A DNA stretch of 42,500 nucleotides from Symbiodinium natans (lineage: Eukaryota > Sar > Dinophyceae > Suessiales > Symbiodiniaceae). The notes under the pieces are model-generated. The model was given only the letters and a program-made list of their open reading frames with translations, did no database searches and was not told the DNA's origin. The stretch lies in contig CAJNDS010002291.1 of NCBI GenBank assembly GCA_905221605.1, forward strand, positions 105,001 to 147,500. Reading direction: 5' to 3'. The translations under genes and the position numbers were made by a program. Position 1 is the first letter of the stretch. Every line of letters begins with the position of its first letter. Shown in pieces: positions 27,503-36,480 of this stretch.

Positions 27503-27615
27503 CCTAAACCCTAAACCCTAAACCCTAAACCCTAAACCCTAAACCCTAAACCCTAAACCCTAAACCCTAAACCCTAAACCCTAAACCCTAAACCCTAAAC
27601 CCTAAACCCTAAACA
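27503..27615 (-). repeat. Perfect CCCTAAA array
   Basis: Sixteen uninterrupted CCCTAAA units, the longest perfect run in the window on this strand. It lies upstream (minus sense) of the 27350-27478 exon. Confidence 0.95.
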
Positions 27616-27889
27616 GTCAGCCGTGGCCCCTGTTGCTTGGCTCGGGCTTAGGGCTCTTAAGGGCTTGCAAGGCTTTGAGGGCTTCTGGGGTGTTCTGAGC
27701 TTCCAGGCTTGTTGGAGCTTTGAAGGCTTTTTCTAGGGCCTTTACGGCTTCCAGGGATTTTAGGGCTTTTCAGGGATTTTAGGGCCTTTCGGGTGCTTAG
27801 GGCTTTGGGGTTTTAGGGGTTTTTGAAGGGTTTAGGGAACCCCGATGCTGCAGCCCTAAACCCGAAACCCTAAACCCTAAACCCTACAC

Positions 27890-27932
27890 CCTGAATTCGC
27901 CACACTGGGCCGCAGCGCAGTGGTGCTGCGTC
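27890..27932 (-). CDS. Exon-like island between inverted telomere-like arrays
   Basis: A strong acceptor (CTCCTTCCGCCCAG|G at 27933/27932) preceded by C-strand repeats, RSTTALRPSVANS in the frame that matches 28011-28109, donor GG|GTGTAGGG. Forty-three nt only. Plus reading would use AAGGAG|GTTTAGGG as donor. Confidence 0.3.
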
Positions 27933-28010
27933 CTGGGCGGAAGGAGGTTTAGGGTTTAGGGTTTAGGTTTAGGGTTTAGGGTTTAGGGTTTAGGGTTTAG
28001 CGTTGAGGGC

Positions 28011-28109
28011 CCTGCCTGAGCCCTTCTTCATCTAGCCGCTGTTCCAGCTCTGACGGACAGTTCGAGGTTCGGGCCCCGTGCCGCGGCTCTTTGGGGCTGA
28101 CCGGGTTCG
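28011..28109 (-). CDS. Exon-like island
   Basis: Acceptor AACGAAG|CG, NPVSPKEPRHGARTSNCPSE, LEQRLDEEGLRQ, GC donor at 28010. The second half is an acidic coiled-coil-like helix. Another minus frame (VERLKRSEPGQPQRAAARGP) is open, too. Confidence 0.3.
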
Positions 28110-28429
28110 CTTCGTTTCAGCCTTTCAACTCCGCTGAGGTCTTGGAAGGTTTAGGGTTTAGGGTTTAGGGCCTTAGGGTTTAGGGTTTAGGGTTTAGGGT
28201 TAGGGTTCAGGGTAGGCTTGTTACAGACGTCTTAGGTCAATGGGGCCTTGAAGATTCCATAAAGAAGCCCAGCCTACAGCATTCCAAGCCTTCAAGCCCA
28301 AAAACCCTAAACAAAGCCCAACTAAGCCCAAAACCCCGAAAGGCTTAAAGCATACAGTGGATGAGCTCTGAGTGCCCTGGAAACCCAGCAGCCCCAAAAA
28401 CGCATTATAACCCCATCAAAAAACTAACA

Positions 28430-28452
28430 TCCCCCCCCCCCCCCCCCCCCCC
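28430..28452. repeat. C run of about 22
   Basis: Uninterrupted cytosines; a likely spot for length errors. Confidence 0.9.
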
Positions 28453-29118
28453 AACAACAACAAACCTATAAACACCTAACACCCTAGAGCCCGGCCACGA
28501 AACCCTCAGCCCTATCGACCATGAAGCCTCAAAGTCCTTAAGCCCTGAACCCTAGAACCTTAAGCCCTGAACCCTAGAACCCCGCAAACTTCAGGAAACC
28601 CTGAGCCCCAAGGAAGCCCCAATACAAACCCCAGCACCCCAATCTTGCCCTAATCTCACCCGCCAAACCCGATGCCCTGAACCCTGCACCCCAAACGCCA
28701 AACCCCAAACCCCGAAACCCTAAACCTTAAACCCCAAACCCCCAAACCCTAAACCCTAAACCCCAAACCCCTAAAGCCCACAAAAGACCATTCTGGGGGG
28801 CTTGGCCGAGGGATCGCCACTGAGTGCGGACGCCGCGGAAGCCTCAGGACTGTTGTCTGGTTTGGTTGGGGGTCATTGGGGGGCCATTAAGGGGGTCATT
28901 TAGTAGTTTAGGGTTTAGGGCTTAGGGGTGATTCAGGGATCATTCAGGGGTCTGGAGGTTTACATGCATGTGTATCTGGTTTAGGCGTTTGGGGGTTTGG
29001 GGCTAAAGGTTCTCGGGACACAGGCTCGGTGCAAACATCGAGTGGGGCAGAAACCACAAGCATTTCAACTTTGGACCTATGCAATGCATCCACAGGATAT
29101 GTATGTAAGCCTATATGG

Positions 29119-29201
29119 TTCTCTAAATTACGGTCCCTTTTGGGTTCCTCTGAAAAGGTGCTCACTATATTTAGGACCCGAACAGGGACCCCAATTCAGA
29201 A
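29119..29201. mobile_element. Small inverted-repeat element, family A
   Basis: TTCTCTAAATTACGGTCCC on the left faces GGGACCCCAATTCAGAA on the right, 83 bp overall. A near-complete reference copy of the family; compare 40545-40635. Confidence 0.65.
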
Positions 29202-29271
29202 GTACCCATATATGTATATCTGGAAGCTACATGCACCACATGCATGTCGCGCGTTCAAAATCTACGTAACA

Positions 29272-29370
29272 TAGGGGCCTTAAAGATTAGAGTAGGGTTT
29301 TGTGAGAAATTTAGTAGAATTCTTAAAAAGGAACCATAAGGGAAAACGATTAGTAATTACTCCGACCCCC
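29272..29370. mobile_element. Dispersed short element, family D
   Basis: TAGGGGCCTTAAAGATTAGA, AGGGTTTTGTG, then CATAAGGGAAAACGATTAG and AATTACTCCGACCCC. Just upstream of the exon at 29420. Confidence 0.6.
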
Positions 29371-29419
29371 GAATTACGTACTCCTTAGGAGAATCGCTGA
29401 CTGACCTTGCTTCTCTTAG

Positions 29420-29466
29420 GACGAAGCCATGGAAGCGACAGCGGCGAAGGCAGTCATCGCCTTGAG
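29420..29466 (+). CDS. Exon with good borders (gene H)
   Basis: Acceptor CCTTGCTTCTCTTAG|G at 29419/29420, DEAMEATAAKAVIAL, donor AG|GTTTCGGGTTTAGGG at 29466/29467. A clean example of a telomere-type intron start. Joins in phase to 29561-29654. Confidence 0.5.
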
Positions 29467-29560
29467 GTTTCGGGTTTAGGGTTTAGGGTTTAGGGTTCAG
29501 ACTCAGATGTCTGTTCGGGGGGCTGCGGGTCTCTTCACTACATCGCCTGGCATTCACAAG

Positions 29561-29654
29561 CCTGCGGTGCCCATGCATGTGCGACAGCTCTGGCCCCTGC
29601 GTGGCCGGCAAGTACCTGCAGCAAGGTGGAATGCACAAGGACGGGTACCAGTAG
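29561..29654 (+). CDS. Last exon of gene H, Cys-rich tail
   Basis: Acceptor CATTCACAAG|C at 29560/29561, LRCPCMCDSSGPCVAGKYLQ then QGGMHKDGYQ, TAG at 29652-29654. Four Cys in a dozen residues suggest disulphides or metal binding. Two other plus frames are open, so the reading depends on phase with the upstream exon across a 94-nt intron. Confidence 0.4.
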
Positions 29655-29949
29655 AAAACCCTAAACCCTAAACCCTAAACCCTAAACCAAGTAGTGGGGT
29701 GTCCCAAATGGTCAACCCTCAGAGGCCTCCCTCCTGCAGGACCGAGGTTGATGTTAAGGTTCAGCACGCAATATCTCCTATCTCCTGAACCCTTTTGAAA
29801 AGCCCGCAAAACTCTTAAAAACCCCAAAAAAACCCGGAAACCCCAAAAGCCCTTAAAAGCCCTAAACACCTCCGAAAAACTGTAAAAGGTCCCTTGAAAA
29901 CTCTAAAAGCCCCCTAGCAGCCCAAATCTAAAGCCCAAACATCCTCTCA

Positions 29950-30030
29950 GCGCCCCTATACCCTAAACCCTAAACCCTAAACCCTAAACCCTAGACCCTA
30001 AACCCTAAACCCTAAACCCTAAACCCCAAA
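29950..30030 (-). repeat. CCCTAAA array
   Basis: About eleven CCCTAAA units with a CCCTAGA variant. Confidence 0.9.
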
Positions 30031-30055
30031 CCTAAAGCCCCACAAAGCCTCCTAG

Positions 30056-30158
30056 CAAGTTTGCGGGCCGAGCCGCGGCGGCCGCGGAGACTTCGCTTGA
30101 GGAGCTCTTGGTGGCAGCCGGCTTGCCCGGCTCCTACCAGCAGCCCCCCGCAGGCTTG
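30056..30158 (+). CDS. Exon-like island between inverted telomere-like arrays
   Basis: Acceptor GCCTCCTAG|C at 30055/30056, KFAGRAAAAAETSLEELLVA, AGLPGSYQQPPAGL, donor TTG|GTGTGTTTAGGG at 30158/30159. The SLEELLVAAGLP segment is convincing. The minus strand is also open (GLLVGAGQAGCHQELLKRSL). Confidence 0.4.
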
Positions 30159-30232
30159 GTGTGTTTAGGGTTTAGGGTTTAGGGTTTAGGGTCTAGGGTC
30201 TAGGGTTTAGGGTTTAGGGTTTAGGGTTTAGT
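30159..30232 (+). repeat. TTTAGGG array starting at a proposed donor
   Basis: GTGTGTTTAGGG followed by about nine units with two TCTAGGG variants. Confidence 0.9.
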
Positions 30233-30636
30233 AGGGGGTTTAGGGGCTATAAGCTTCAGGGCTTTCTTGCGCTTAGGGCTTAGGTTTTAAGGCCGCTTCA
30301 GCTTCGCGAGGTCTGGGGCTCAAGGCTTGAGAGAGGACTTTCCAGGGTTTAGGCTTTAGGGTTTAGGGTTTTCGGTTTAGGGTTTAGGGTTCAAGGTTCA
30401 GGGTAATAGGTTGTAGGGTATAGGGTATAGGGTTTAGCGTTTACGGTTTAGGGGGTAGGGTCTAGGGTTTAGGGCTCAAAATTTAAGGTTCAGCTGATAA
30501 GCCCCATACATACCCTGCGCATGCCATCCCCTAGATCACAGGTCAAATTCTACATATCTGGCTAAATCCTAAACCCTAAACCCTAAACCCGAAACCCTGA
30601 ACCCTGCCACCCTCAAACCTGAACCCTGAGCCCCAG

Positions 30637-30688
30637 CGGCCTGGGTCTGCCCTGCCCGCGAAAGCTTGACGATGAGGCGCCGCTCCTC
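30637..30688 (-). CDS. Exon-like island between inverted telomere-like arrays
   Basis: Acceptor AAGCTGCAG|G at 30689/30688, EERRLIVKLSRAGQTQ, with a GC donor near 30640. Charged, helical. The frame is open further upstream (IALPSCKLQ). Left flank CCCTGAA-like, right flank TTTAGGG. Confidence 0.35.
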
Positions 30689-30714
30689 CTGCAGCTTACA
30701 CGAGGGCAGGGCAA

Positions 30715-30960
30715 TGTTTAGGGTTTAGGGTTTGAGTTTAGGGTCTAGGGTTTAGGGAGTAGGGGTTTAGGGTTTAGGGATTAGGGTTTAGAGATTCGGG
30801 TTTAGGGGTTTAGGGGTTTAGGGGTTTAGGGGTTTAGGGGTTTAGGGGTTTAGGGGTTTAGGGGTTTAGGGGTTTAGGGGTTTAGGAGGGGTTTAGGGGT
30901 TTAGGGATTTAGGGATTTAGGGGGTTAGGGGGTTAGGGTTCAAGTAGGGTTGAGAGGTTG
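30715..30960 (+). repeat. TTTAGGG array that changes to an 8-mer TTTAGGGG array
   Basis: Heptamers at 30715-30800, then about eleven TTTAGGGG octamers (30801-30889), then degenerate units. The octamer block shows local homogenisation of a +1 G variant. Confidence 0.9.
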
Positions 30961-31139
30961 GGGTTGAGGGTTTACTAGGGGATATGTGGTCATATGTATC
31001 CCTCATTTTCGGAAACCCCCACATAAGAGTCTCTTGGCTTTAGGGTTCCGGGTTGAGGGCACCTGGGTCTTTAGATTTAGGCGGCCACCAGCCCTAGACT
31101 AGGGGCCGGGAGTGGAAGGATCAGAAGGTGTTGGTTGAG

Positions 31140-31225
31140 GGTTTAGGGTTAGGCTTTAGGGCTTAGGGCTTAGGGTTTAGGGTTTGGGGTTTGGGGTTTG
31201 GGGTTTGGGGTTTGGGGTTTGGGGT
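31140..31225 (+). repeat. TTTAGGG to TTTGGGG array
   Basis: A few TTTAGGG/CTTAGGG units followed by seven TTTGGGG units. Confidence 0.9.
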
Positions 31226-31287
31226 CCGCCGACCCTGGCGGCGTGTTGGATGGGTTTGAGGAGGTGAAAACCTCCCTCTTTCCCTTT

Positions 31288-31570
31288 GCGGGGGGTGGGG
31301 GGGGGGGTGGGGGTTCGGTGCACAAATTTTTCGTGGAGGACCGCGCCACCCGCACAGCGTAAACAGGCGGTTCAGCACAGGGGGGTAGGGGCGCCCTCAG
31401 CAAAATCAGCGTTTTCGGCCCACCCACTCCCCCATCCCCCCACTCTCCCCCCTCCCCCACTCCCACTCCCCCACCCCCCCTGCCCCCCCCCCCCCCCCCA
31501 CCCCCCCCCACCCCCTCCCCCCCACCCCCCCCCCCCCCCCCCCCCCCCCCCCGCTACCCCCTACCCCCCC
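31288..31570. repeat. G-rich then C-rich low-complexity block
   Basis: G/T-rich at 31290-31312 and an almost pure C tract with scattered A and T at 31425-31570. The 175-codon plus frame across it is a proline/histidine artefact. Exon-like sequence may follow at 31571-31740 (SAMRAGLDLSTMLQRGRRLE), but its borders are unclear. Confidence 0.85.
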
Positions 31571-32096
31571 CCAAACGTTTCACAGAACTCTGCCATGCGA
31601 GCGGGTTTAGACCTCTCAACTATGCTCCAGCGGGGTCGGCGGCTTGAGCCGGAGGCTCTTAAATTTGGGGCTGTGACCTGTATGTTACATCTACGACATG
31701 CGCACGTCACAGAAGCCTTCAACCTCATGGGGTGCTGGGGTGTAGGGCTTGCAATCTCAAACCTGGAGTCAAAAGCTCCAAACACGAAGTCTCAAAGCTT
31801 TACAGGGTTTTAGGGTAAGCTTAGGGGCTTAGGCTTTAGGATTTCCCCAGCCCTGATACACCTCTTACATGAAACCCAGTACCCTAAACACTACCCAAAC
31901 AGAATGAAAGCCTGGGCAGAGTGAAGCAGGAGATAGACCTGCGACTCCGAAGACGGTCGTTAGCAAGGTTTTGTGCATTGGTTTCAGGGTTTTGCTTCTT
32001 TTGCTTGAAGGGCTTAGGATTCCAGATGGTTTTAGGTTTTCATGAGGGGCTTCCTCTGCTGCAGGTTTAGGCTCTGCCGCCTTTTCAGTTAGGGCT

Positions 32097-32147
32097 GTTT
32101 AGGGTTTAGGGTTTAGGGTTTAGGGTTTAGGGTTTAGGGTTTAGGGT
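32097..32147 (+). repeat. TTTAGGG array
   Basis: Seven perfect units. Confidence 0.95.
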
Positions 32148-32254
32148 CCGCTTTCTTCGTTGCCTTGCTGTGCAGTTCCACCGAAGGTCGCACAAGCTCA
32201 GAGCCCCGAAGAGTTTCCAATCCCTGTGCCCTAGACCTGATGACCCCAGGTATA

Positions 32255-32297
32255 TATAGGACGGATATATATGTATATGTATATATACATACATATG

Positions 32298-32329
<32 letters not shown>

Positions 32330-32330
32330 C
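32255..32330. repeat. (TA)n-rich microsatellite
   Basis: TATATG, GTATATATAC and (TA)12; overlapping frames encode Tyr/Ile/His runs. Confidence 0.85.
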
Positions 32331-32374
32331 CAACCCCTATATAATCCCAACTCGGTTTCCACCTGGGGTGACAG

Positions 32375-32470
32375 AATGCGAATCCAAAGGGTTTGAGGGC
32401 TTCTCCCTTGTACCTAGGGCTTCTTGCGTGGAGGCCCTGTGGGGCCGACTTTCGGCAGCTTTTTGTCATG
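32375..32470 (+). CDS. Exon-like island
   Basis: Acceptor CACCTGGGGTGACAG|A at 32374/32375, CESKGFEGFSLVPRASCVEA, LWGRLSAAFCH, donor G|GTTGTG at 32470/32471. Protein-like with three Cys. The minus strand is open (MTKSCRKSAPQGLHARSPRY). Confidence 0.35.
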
Positions 32471-32614
32471 GTTGTGAACCCCTAAGCCCAAATTTTTTAG
32501 GGTTTAGGCTCTAGGGTCTAGGGTTTAGGGTTAGGGCGGTTAGGGTTTAGGGAACCTAAGCCGCCACCACAAGCAAATAAATCTGAAGCTGGGGGGGGGG
32601 GGGGGGACGAACAC

Positions 32615-32673
32615 ATCCTGGCCTCCTTGGTGCTGTTGACAGGCACTTCAATCGTAGGAGATGGCACTCCCGC
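32615..32673 (-). CDS. Exon-like island, strand unsure
   Basis: Minus: acceptor AAAGCCTAG|G at 32674/32673; AGVPSPTIEVPVNSTKEAR in one frame, or a very short ending GSAISYD-stop in the frame that would continue gene I. Plus: DEHILASLVLLTGTSIVGDG to a stop at 32676. All are plausible. Confidence 0.25.
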
Positions 32674-32677
32674 CTAG

Positions 32678-32770
32678 GCTTTAGGGTTTAGGGTTTAGGG
32701 TTTAGGGTTTAGGGTTTAGGGTTTAGGGTTTAGGGTTTAGGGTTTAGGGTTTAGGGTTTAGGGTTTAGGG
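32678..32770 (+). repeat. TTTAGGG array
   Basis: Thirteen perfect units, the longest perfect G-strand run after 4380-4491. Confidence 0.95.
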
Positions 32771-33203
32771 GTCAGGATTCAGGGTGTAGGGTTTAGGGCT
32801 TGTGACTTTCCTGCCTAAGGTAGTGGGGCTCTCTGGGTCTTAAAGTTCCTTTCACTTCTGGGAGAGGCTTGAGATTCTTCACCTCGACCTATAAGCCCGC
32901 CCAACACTCTATCTAGACCCGGGAGTAACCTAGGAATAAAAAGGGTGCCCCTTTTGGCTTTAACGGGATTATAAGGGAACCCCAACCCTAAAAAAAATGA
33001 AATCAGGGCCTACTCCCGGTCCTAGCTATAGCCCAGAGCCTATTAAACTCTAAGCCCCCAAACGCTGAAACCAAAAGCTCTGTGCCCTGAACCCGAATTC
33101 AACCTAATTCCCAAAAGCCTAAAAACCCTAAACCCTAAACCCTCAACCCTAAACCCTAAACCGTAAACAGTAAGCCCTAAACCCGAAGCCCTGAACCTAA
33201 CAC

Positions 33204-33275
33204 GAAGGGACCCTCTTATCAACTCCGTGGCAGCCAGGCGACTCCCAACGCGTACTGTCGCCCTCCGGGCTCTTC
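33204..33275 (-). CDS. Gene I, downstream exon
   Basis: Acceptor CCGCCTTGACAG|G at 33276/33275. In the frame that continues 33485-33580 it reads RARRATVRVGSRLAATELIR then GSL, donor C|GTGTTAGG. A second frame from the same acceptor, EEPGGRQYALGVAWLPRS with a stop at 33219, would make it a last exon. Flanks: CCCTAAA left, TTTAGGG right. Confidence 0.35.
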
Positions 33276-33484
33276 CTGTCAAGGCGGGTGCGTGCTCTTT
33301 CCGAAAGAATTTGGTTCAGGGTTTACGGTTTAGGGAGTAGGGTTTAAGGTTTAGGGTTTAGGGTTTAGGGCTGGTTGCCCCCAAACAGCAATGGCCCTAC
33401 CCTAAACCCTAAACCCTAATCCCTAAACCCTAAACCCTAAGCCCTAAACCCTAAACCCTAAACCCTGAACCCCAGGCCCCAAAC

Positions 33485-33580
33485 TGGCCACCTCGAAGTC
33501 GAGCTTCAGCCCCTCCTCCTTGAAGATGGCAACCAGTCGCACCTCACAGCTGTGGCACGAACTTGGGGCATGGATCGGGG
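33485..33580 (-). CDS. Gene I, exon
   Basis: Acceptor AAAGCCTAAG|CC at 33581/33580, PIHAPSSCHSCEVRLVAIFK, EEGLKLDFEVA, donor A|GTTTGGGG at 33485/33484. The CHSC pair and the strand-like EVRLVAIFKEEGLKLDFEVA are convincing. A shorter start at TGTGAG|G (33542) is possible. Flanks: CCCTAAA left, TTTAGGG right. Confidence 0.45.
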
Positions 33581-33594
33581 CTTAGGCTTTAGGT

Positions 33595-33656
33595 GCAACT
33601 CATGTTTTAGGGTTTAGGGTTTAGGGTTTAGGGTGCCCTAAACCCTAAACCCTAAA
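33595..33656. repeat. Head-to-head telomere-like junction
   Basis: Four TTTAGGG units run directly into three CCCTAAA units through the 3-bp joint GTG, forming a perfect inverted repeat. It lies upstream (minus sense) of exon 33485-33580. Confidence 0.9.
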
Positions 33657-34267
33657 TCAGGGTTTAGGTGCAATTAAGGTTTTGGGGTTTTAGGGTGCAA
33701 TTAGGTTTTTAGGGCTGAGTGTGCAGTTGAGGGTGCAATTAGGGTTTTAGGGTTGCGGGTGCAATTGGAGTTTTAGGGTTTAGGGCTCAGGGTGTACATT
33801 GCGTTTGAGGGTTTTCGACGAAAGGGGCCCTCCCTCTAGGAGCCAGGGTACTCAGTAGAGAGCTTCATTCTTTCGCGGTACTTTGTGGACTGCTAGTTCG
33901 CTCTGGGGCCTCACCAGAATCAGAAACAAAAACGGGCTGCAGTGACCACGAAACTTTGCCGGGAGCCACAACCCCAACCCAAACCCCCCTATCAACCCTT
34001 CCCTAGACTCTGCAAAACCTGAAACACTCCCTATGCAAACCCTAGAACCAAAATCGATGGCCGAGCAGCTCAAGTGACCCTTTGTTGTTTTGAAAAGAGC
34101 TCGGCACCCCCAAAAAAGGCAAAAATAATACACTGCCCCTAACCCCTAAACCCATCCGTCCTAAAGCCCTGAAGCCCTTAAGCCCTGAGACACCCTCAAA
34201 GCCTCAAGCCCTTAAATCCCCCCAAGTTTTTCTGGACCCTAAACCCTAAACCCTAAACCCCAAACAC

Positions 34268-34354
34268 CTTGAAACAACACAAAACTGGCCTTGTCTTCCC
34301 CTGCAACCACCGACCAGCCACTACCGTCCGGAAGCTGCTTGGGTGTCCCAAGTC
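34268..34354 (-). CDS. Gene I, exon
   Basis: Acceptor CGGCGCCGCAG|GA at 34355/34354, LGTPKQLPDGSGWSVVAGED, KASFVLFQ, donor AAG|GTGTTTGGGG at 34268/34267 running into TTTAGGG units. Phases agree with 35671-35775 and 33485-33580. The PDGSGW..VAGEDKASFVLF pattern looks like a beta-rich domain, but no family was recognised. Confidence 0.45.
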
Positions 34355-34881
34355 CTGCGGCGCCGGAGGCTTTAGGGTTAAGGGTTTAGGGTTTCGGGTT
34401 TAGGGCTAGGGGTTTAGGATTTCGGGTTTAGGGTTTAGGGTTTAGGGTGTATAGCCAGAAAGGTTTAGTTAGGATTTACGGCATGGTGTGGGTTTGTTAG
34501 AGCATGCTGATGGCGTTTTCTTTTTTTTCGGTGTAAAAGGTGTTGAGGACGGCTTCAATGGCGTAGGGTTCAGGGTTGAAAGGGCTCTCAGGTCTTCTAA
34601 GGCTAGCAGACTTCGCAGGCTTCAGCCTTGCGACATGTACAGGGTTTAGGGCTTGGGGTCTAGGGGTTCTTGGGCCGAAGTGCTTTTTGGGCCTCAGGCT
34701 AGAGAATACTGCGGATGGCTGGGGATGCTAGCTTTTCGACTGCGTCCTCTACGCGCACAACGAGTTACCCTTTGGGTCATAGGGGGCCTTCTAATACCCC
34801 TCCTTGAGTCCCTAGATGGGGCCTGGGGGCAGGTGGGGCTGGGGATCAAGCCCCACGCACTGCCACGTTTCGTTCCCCCTC

Positions 34882-34917
34882 TCAGATGCCTCCAATAGTT
34901 TCGAGGTCGATGTTCAC
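34882..34917 (-). CDS. Possible last exon after 34970-35086
   Basis: Acceptor GAATTGGCCAG|G at 34918/34917, VNIDLETIGGI and a TGA at 34882-34884. It joins in phase 0 if the upstream exon uses the GTTACA donor at 34980. Confidence 0.3.
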   Translation of the reverse strand: MNIDLETIGGI

Positions 34918-34969
34918 CTGGCCAATTCTGGCCAACAAAGGAAGGAAAGAGGGGCGGGGGAGGGGCGCA

Positions 34970-35086
34970 TTACAGGGATGTAACATGGGCTGTCTTCAAT
35001 TCACAGCACTGTCCACCAGCTGCGCCTACACGGGGCTTAGGCATCTTCTTCTTATTAGAAGGTTCAGGGGTTGGCTCCTTAATCTC
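34970..35086 (-). CDS. Lysine/proline-rich exon, unrecognised
   Basis: Acceptor CACTTTCACAAG|G at 35087/35086, EIKEPTPEPSNKKKMPKPRV, GAAGGQCCELKTAHVTSL, TAA at 34970-34972. A donor CAT|GTTACA inside would splice to 34882-34917. The frame is open further 5' to about 35161. Strongly biased, low-hydrophobicity composition typical of a disordered tail. It lies inside the proposed intron of gene I between 35671 and 34354, so one of the two models may need changing. Confidence 0.45.
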   Translation of the reverse strand, partial: EIKEPTPEPSNKKKMPKPRVGAAGGQCCELKTAHVTSL

Positions 35087-35589
35087 CTTGTGAAAGTGAG
35101 GATCTCTGGCTTTGGGCTTGCATGCAGAGGCCGCATGAACGGCACAGAACCGCAATAGCAAGCACCAAAGGGAGGACCTGAACTCTAAACCCTAATTAGA
35201 TAACACTTTGACTTATAGTTGCAGTAACCACAGCTAGACTTGCTTTTGCCCTTATAGCAAATCTTTCTCTCACACTTACTTTGGCAAATGATGAAGCCTT
35301 CTACAGGCCCTACTGCGTTCGCAGAAGACCCGTCTCTAAACCTTAAACCCTCAACCCTCAAACCCTAAACCCTAAACTCCCGGGAGCCTTCTCCCGTTAA
35401 GCGTCTCTATGACTCTATGATTTCTGATCGCTGAACCCGAAACTCTAAAACCCGAAACCCTTATTGGAAAACCACTAAACCTAAATACAAGGGTTTATAA
35501 CACATCCGAAGCCCAAACGCCCTGCAGTTCCGAAGCCAAAAACAACTCTAGATGCAAAAACTCTACGCCTTCGTCCCTCGAATCCTCCT

Positions 35590-35670
35590 AAACCCTAAAC
35601 CCTAAACCCTAAACCCTAAACCCCAAACCCCAAACCCCAAACCCCAAACCCTAAACCCCAAACCCTAAAC
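35590..35670 (-). repeat. CCCTAAA to CCCCAAA array
   Basis: CCCTAAA units followed by a run of CCCCAAA variants, ending exactly at the proposed donor of exon 35671-35775 (minus strand G|GTTTAGGG). Confidence 0.9.
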
Positions 35671-35775
35671 CGACATGGTGGGGCAACGCCTTGCCCAGGT
35701 CCACCATCTCTTCCACCGAAACCTCGACGCTGTGCCTTTCGCCCTGGAACCCAGGGAGTGCCCCAGACCCCTTAG
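35671..35775 (-). CDS. Gene I, exon
   Basis: A strong acceptor (TCTTTTCTCTACTTAG|CT at 35776/35775), KGSGALPGFQGERHSVEVSV, EEMVDLGKALPHHV, and a donor that is a telomere unit, G|GTTTAGGG (35671/35670). A shorter start at GTTCCAG|G (35743) exists, but only the longer one keeps phase with 36294-36381. One of the best examples of a telomere-type 5' splice site. Confidence 0.5.
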
Positions 35776-36293
35776 CTAAGTAGAGAAAAGACCCCCTGAA
35801 CGAGTTCGGCTATGAAAAAACCCTGAAATTTCAAAAAACATATTCAGCCGTAGTTAAGTTAAGAAAAAGACCGTCTGTCTGAAACAGCGGTATAGCTTAA
35901 TGAAACTGTGCGTGGCTTTTGGGCTCTCTGGCCAAGGTTTATGTAGGGCATGATCTTGGCTCTTGCGTCGAGCCCACAATCTCTATAGTAGACCCTAAAA
36001 CCCCCCGAAGCCCTGACTCTTTTTACCTGCAGTTGAGTAGTAACGACCCTTAATTAGTAGGCAAAATCCCATAACGCTGTAGGGGAAGAGGGCCCCAGGT
36101 AACAGCCTCAAGCTCAGAAAGCTGAAGCTGCAAAGCCTTAAGGCCCCCCAAAAAATCTCCGAAATCCACTCAACCCTTTGTTTAGGGTTTAGGGGTTTAG
36201 GGTTTAGGGGTTTAGAGTTTAGGGTTTGTTTAGGGTTTAGGGTTTAGGGTTTATGGATAAGGGTTTAGGGGCTTAATTAGGGTTTAGGGCAAC

Positions 36294-36381
36294 CCTCCAA
36301 CTCCTGCCGCACCCCCGAGAATGGAGCCTTCCAAGTGCAGGCCACGGTGAAGTCCGTTTGCCCAGAAGGGTCCGCATCCAC
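36294..36381 (-). CDS. Gene I, exon next to an inverted-repeat element
   Basis: Acceptor ACCACCCAG|GTG at 36382/36381, VDADPSGQTDFTVACTWKAP, FSGVRQELE, donor G|GTTGCC. Joins in phase to 36707-36754 and 35671-35775. The plus strand is open (RTPENGAFQVQATVKSVCPE). The acceptor sequence is duplicated on the far side of the element at 36384-36480. Confidence 0.45.
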
Positions 36382-36383
36382 CT

Positions 36384-36480
36384 GGGTGGTTGTCAAAATT
36401 ATGATCCCTTTGTGGGTACCCTACATATGAGGTGCCGTATTATAATCGGGATCCAAAAAGGGACCATAAATTTTGACAAC
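36384..36480. mobile_element. 97-bp inverted-repeat element at a 3' splice site
   Basis: GGGTGGTTGTCAAAATT at the left faces AAATTTTGACAACC at the right, and inner ATGATCCCTTTGTGG faces AAAAAGGGACCAT: arms of about 30 bp with few mismatches. CATCCACCT flanks both sides directly (36375-36383 and 36481-36489), which on the coding strand is AGGTGGATG. Related to family A by its GGTCCCTTT core. Confidence 0.75.

Noticed and set aside
29029-29274. 81-codon plus-strand frame
   Set aside because: It runs through the family A element at 29119-29201; no splice or composition support.
31286-31813. 175-codon plus-strand gene
   Set aside because: Most of it is proline/histidine encoded by a C-rich low-complexity tract.
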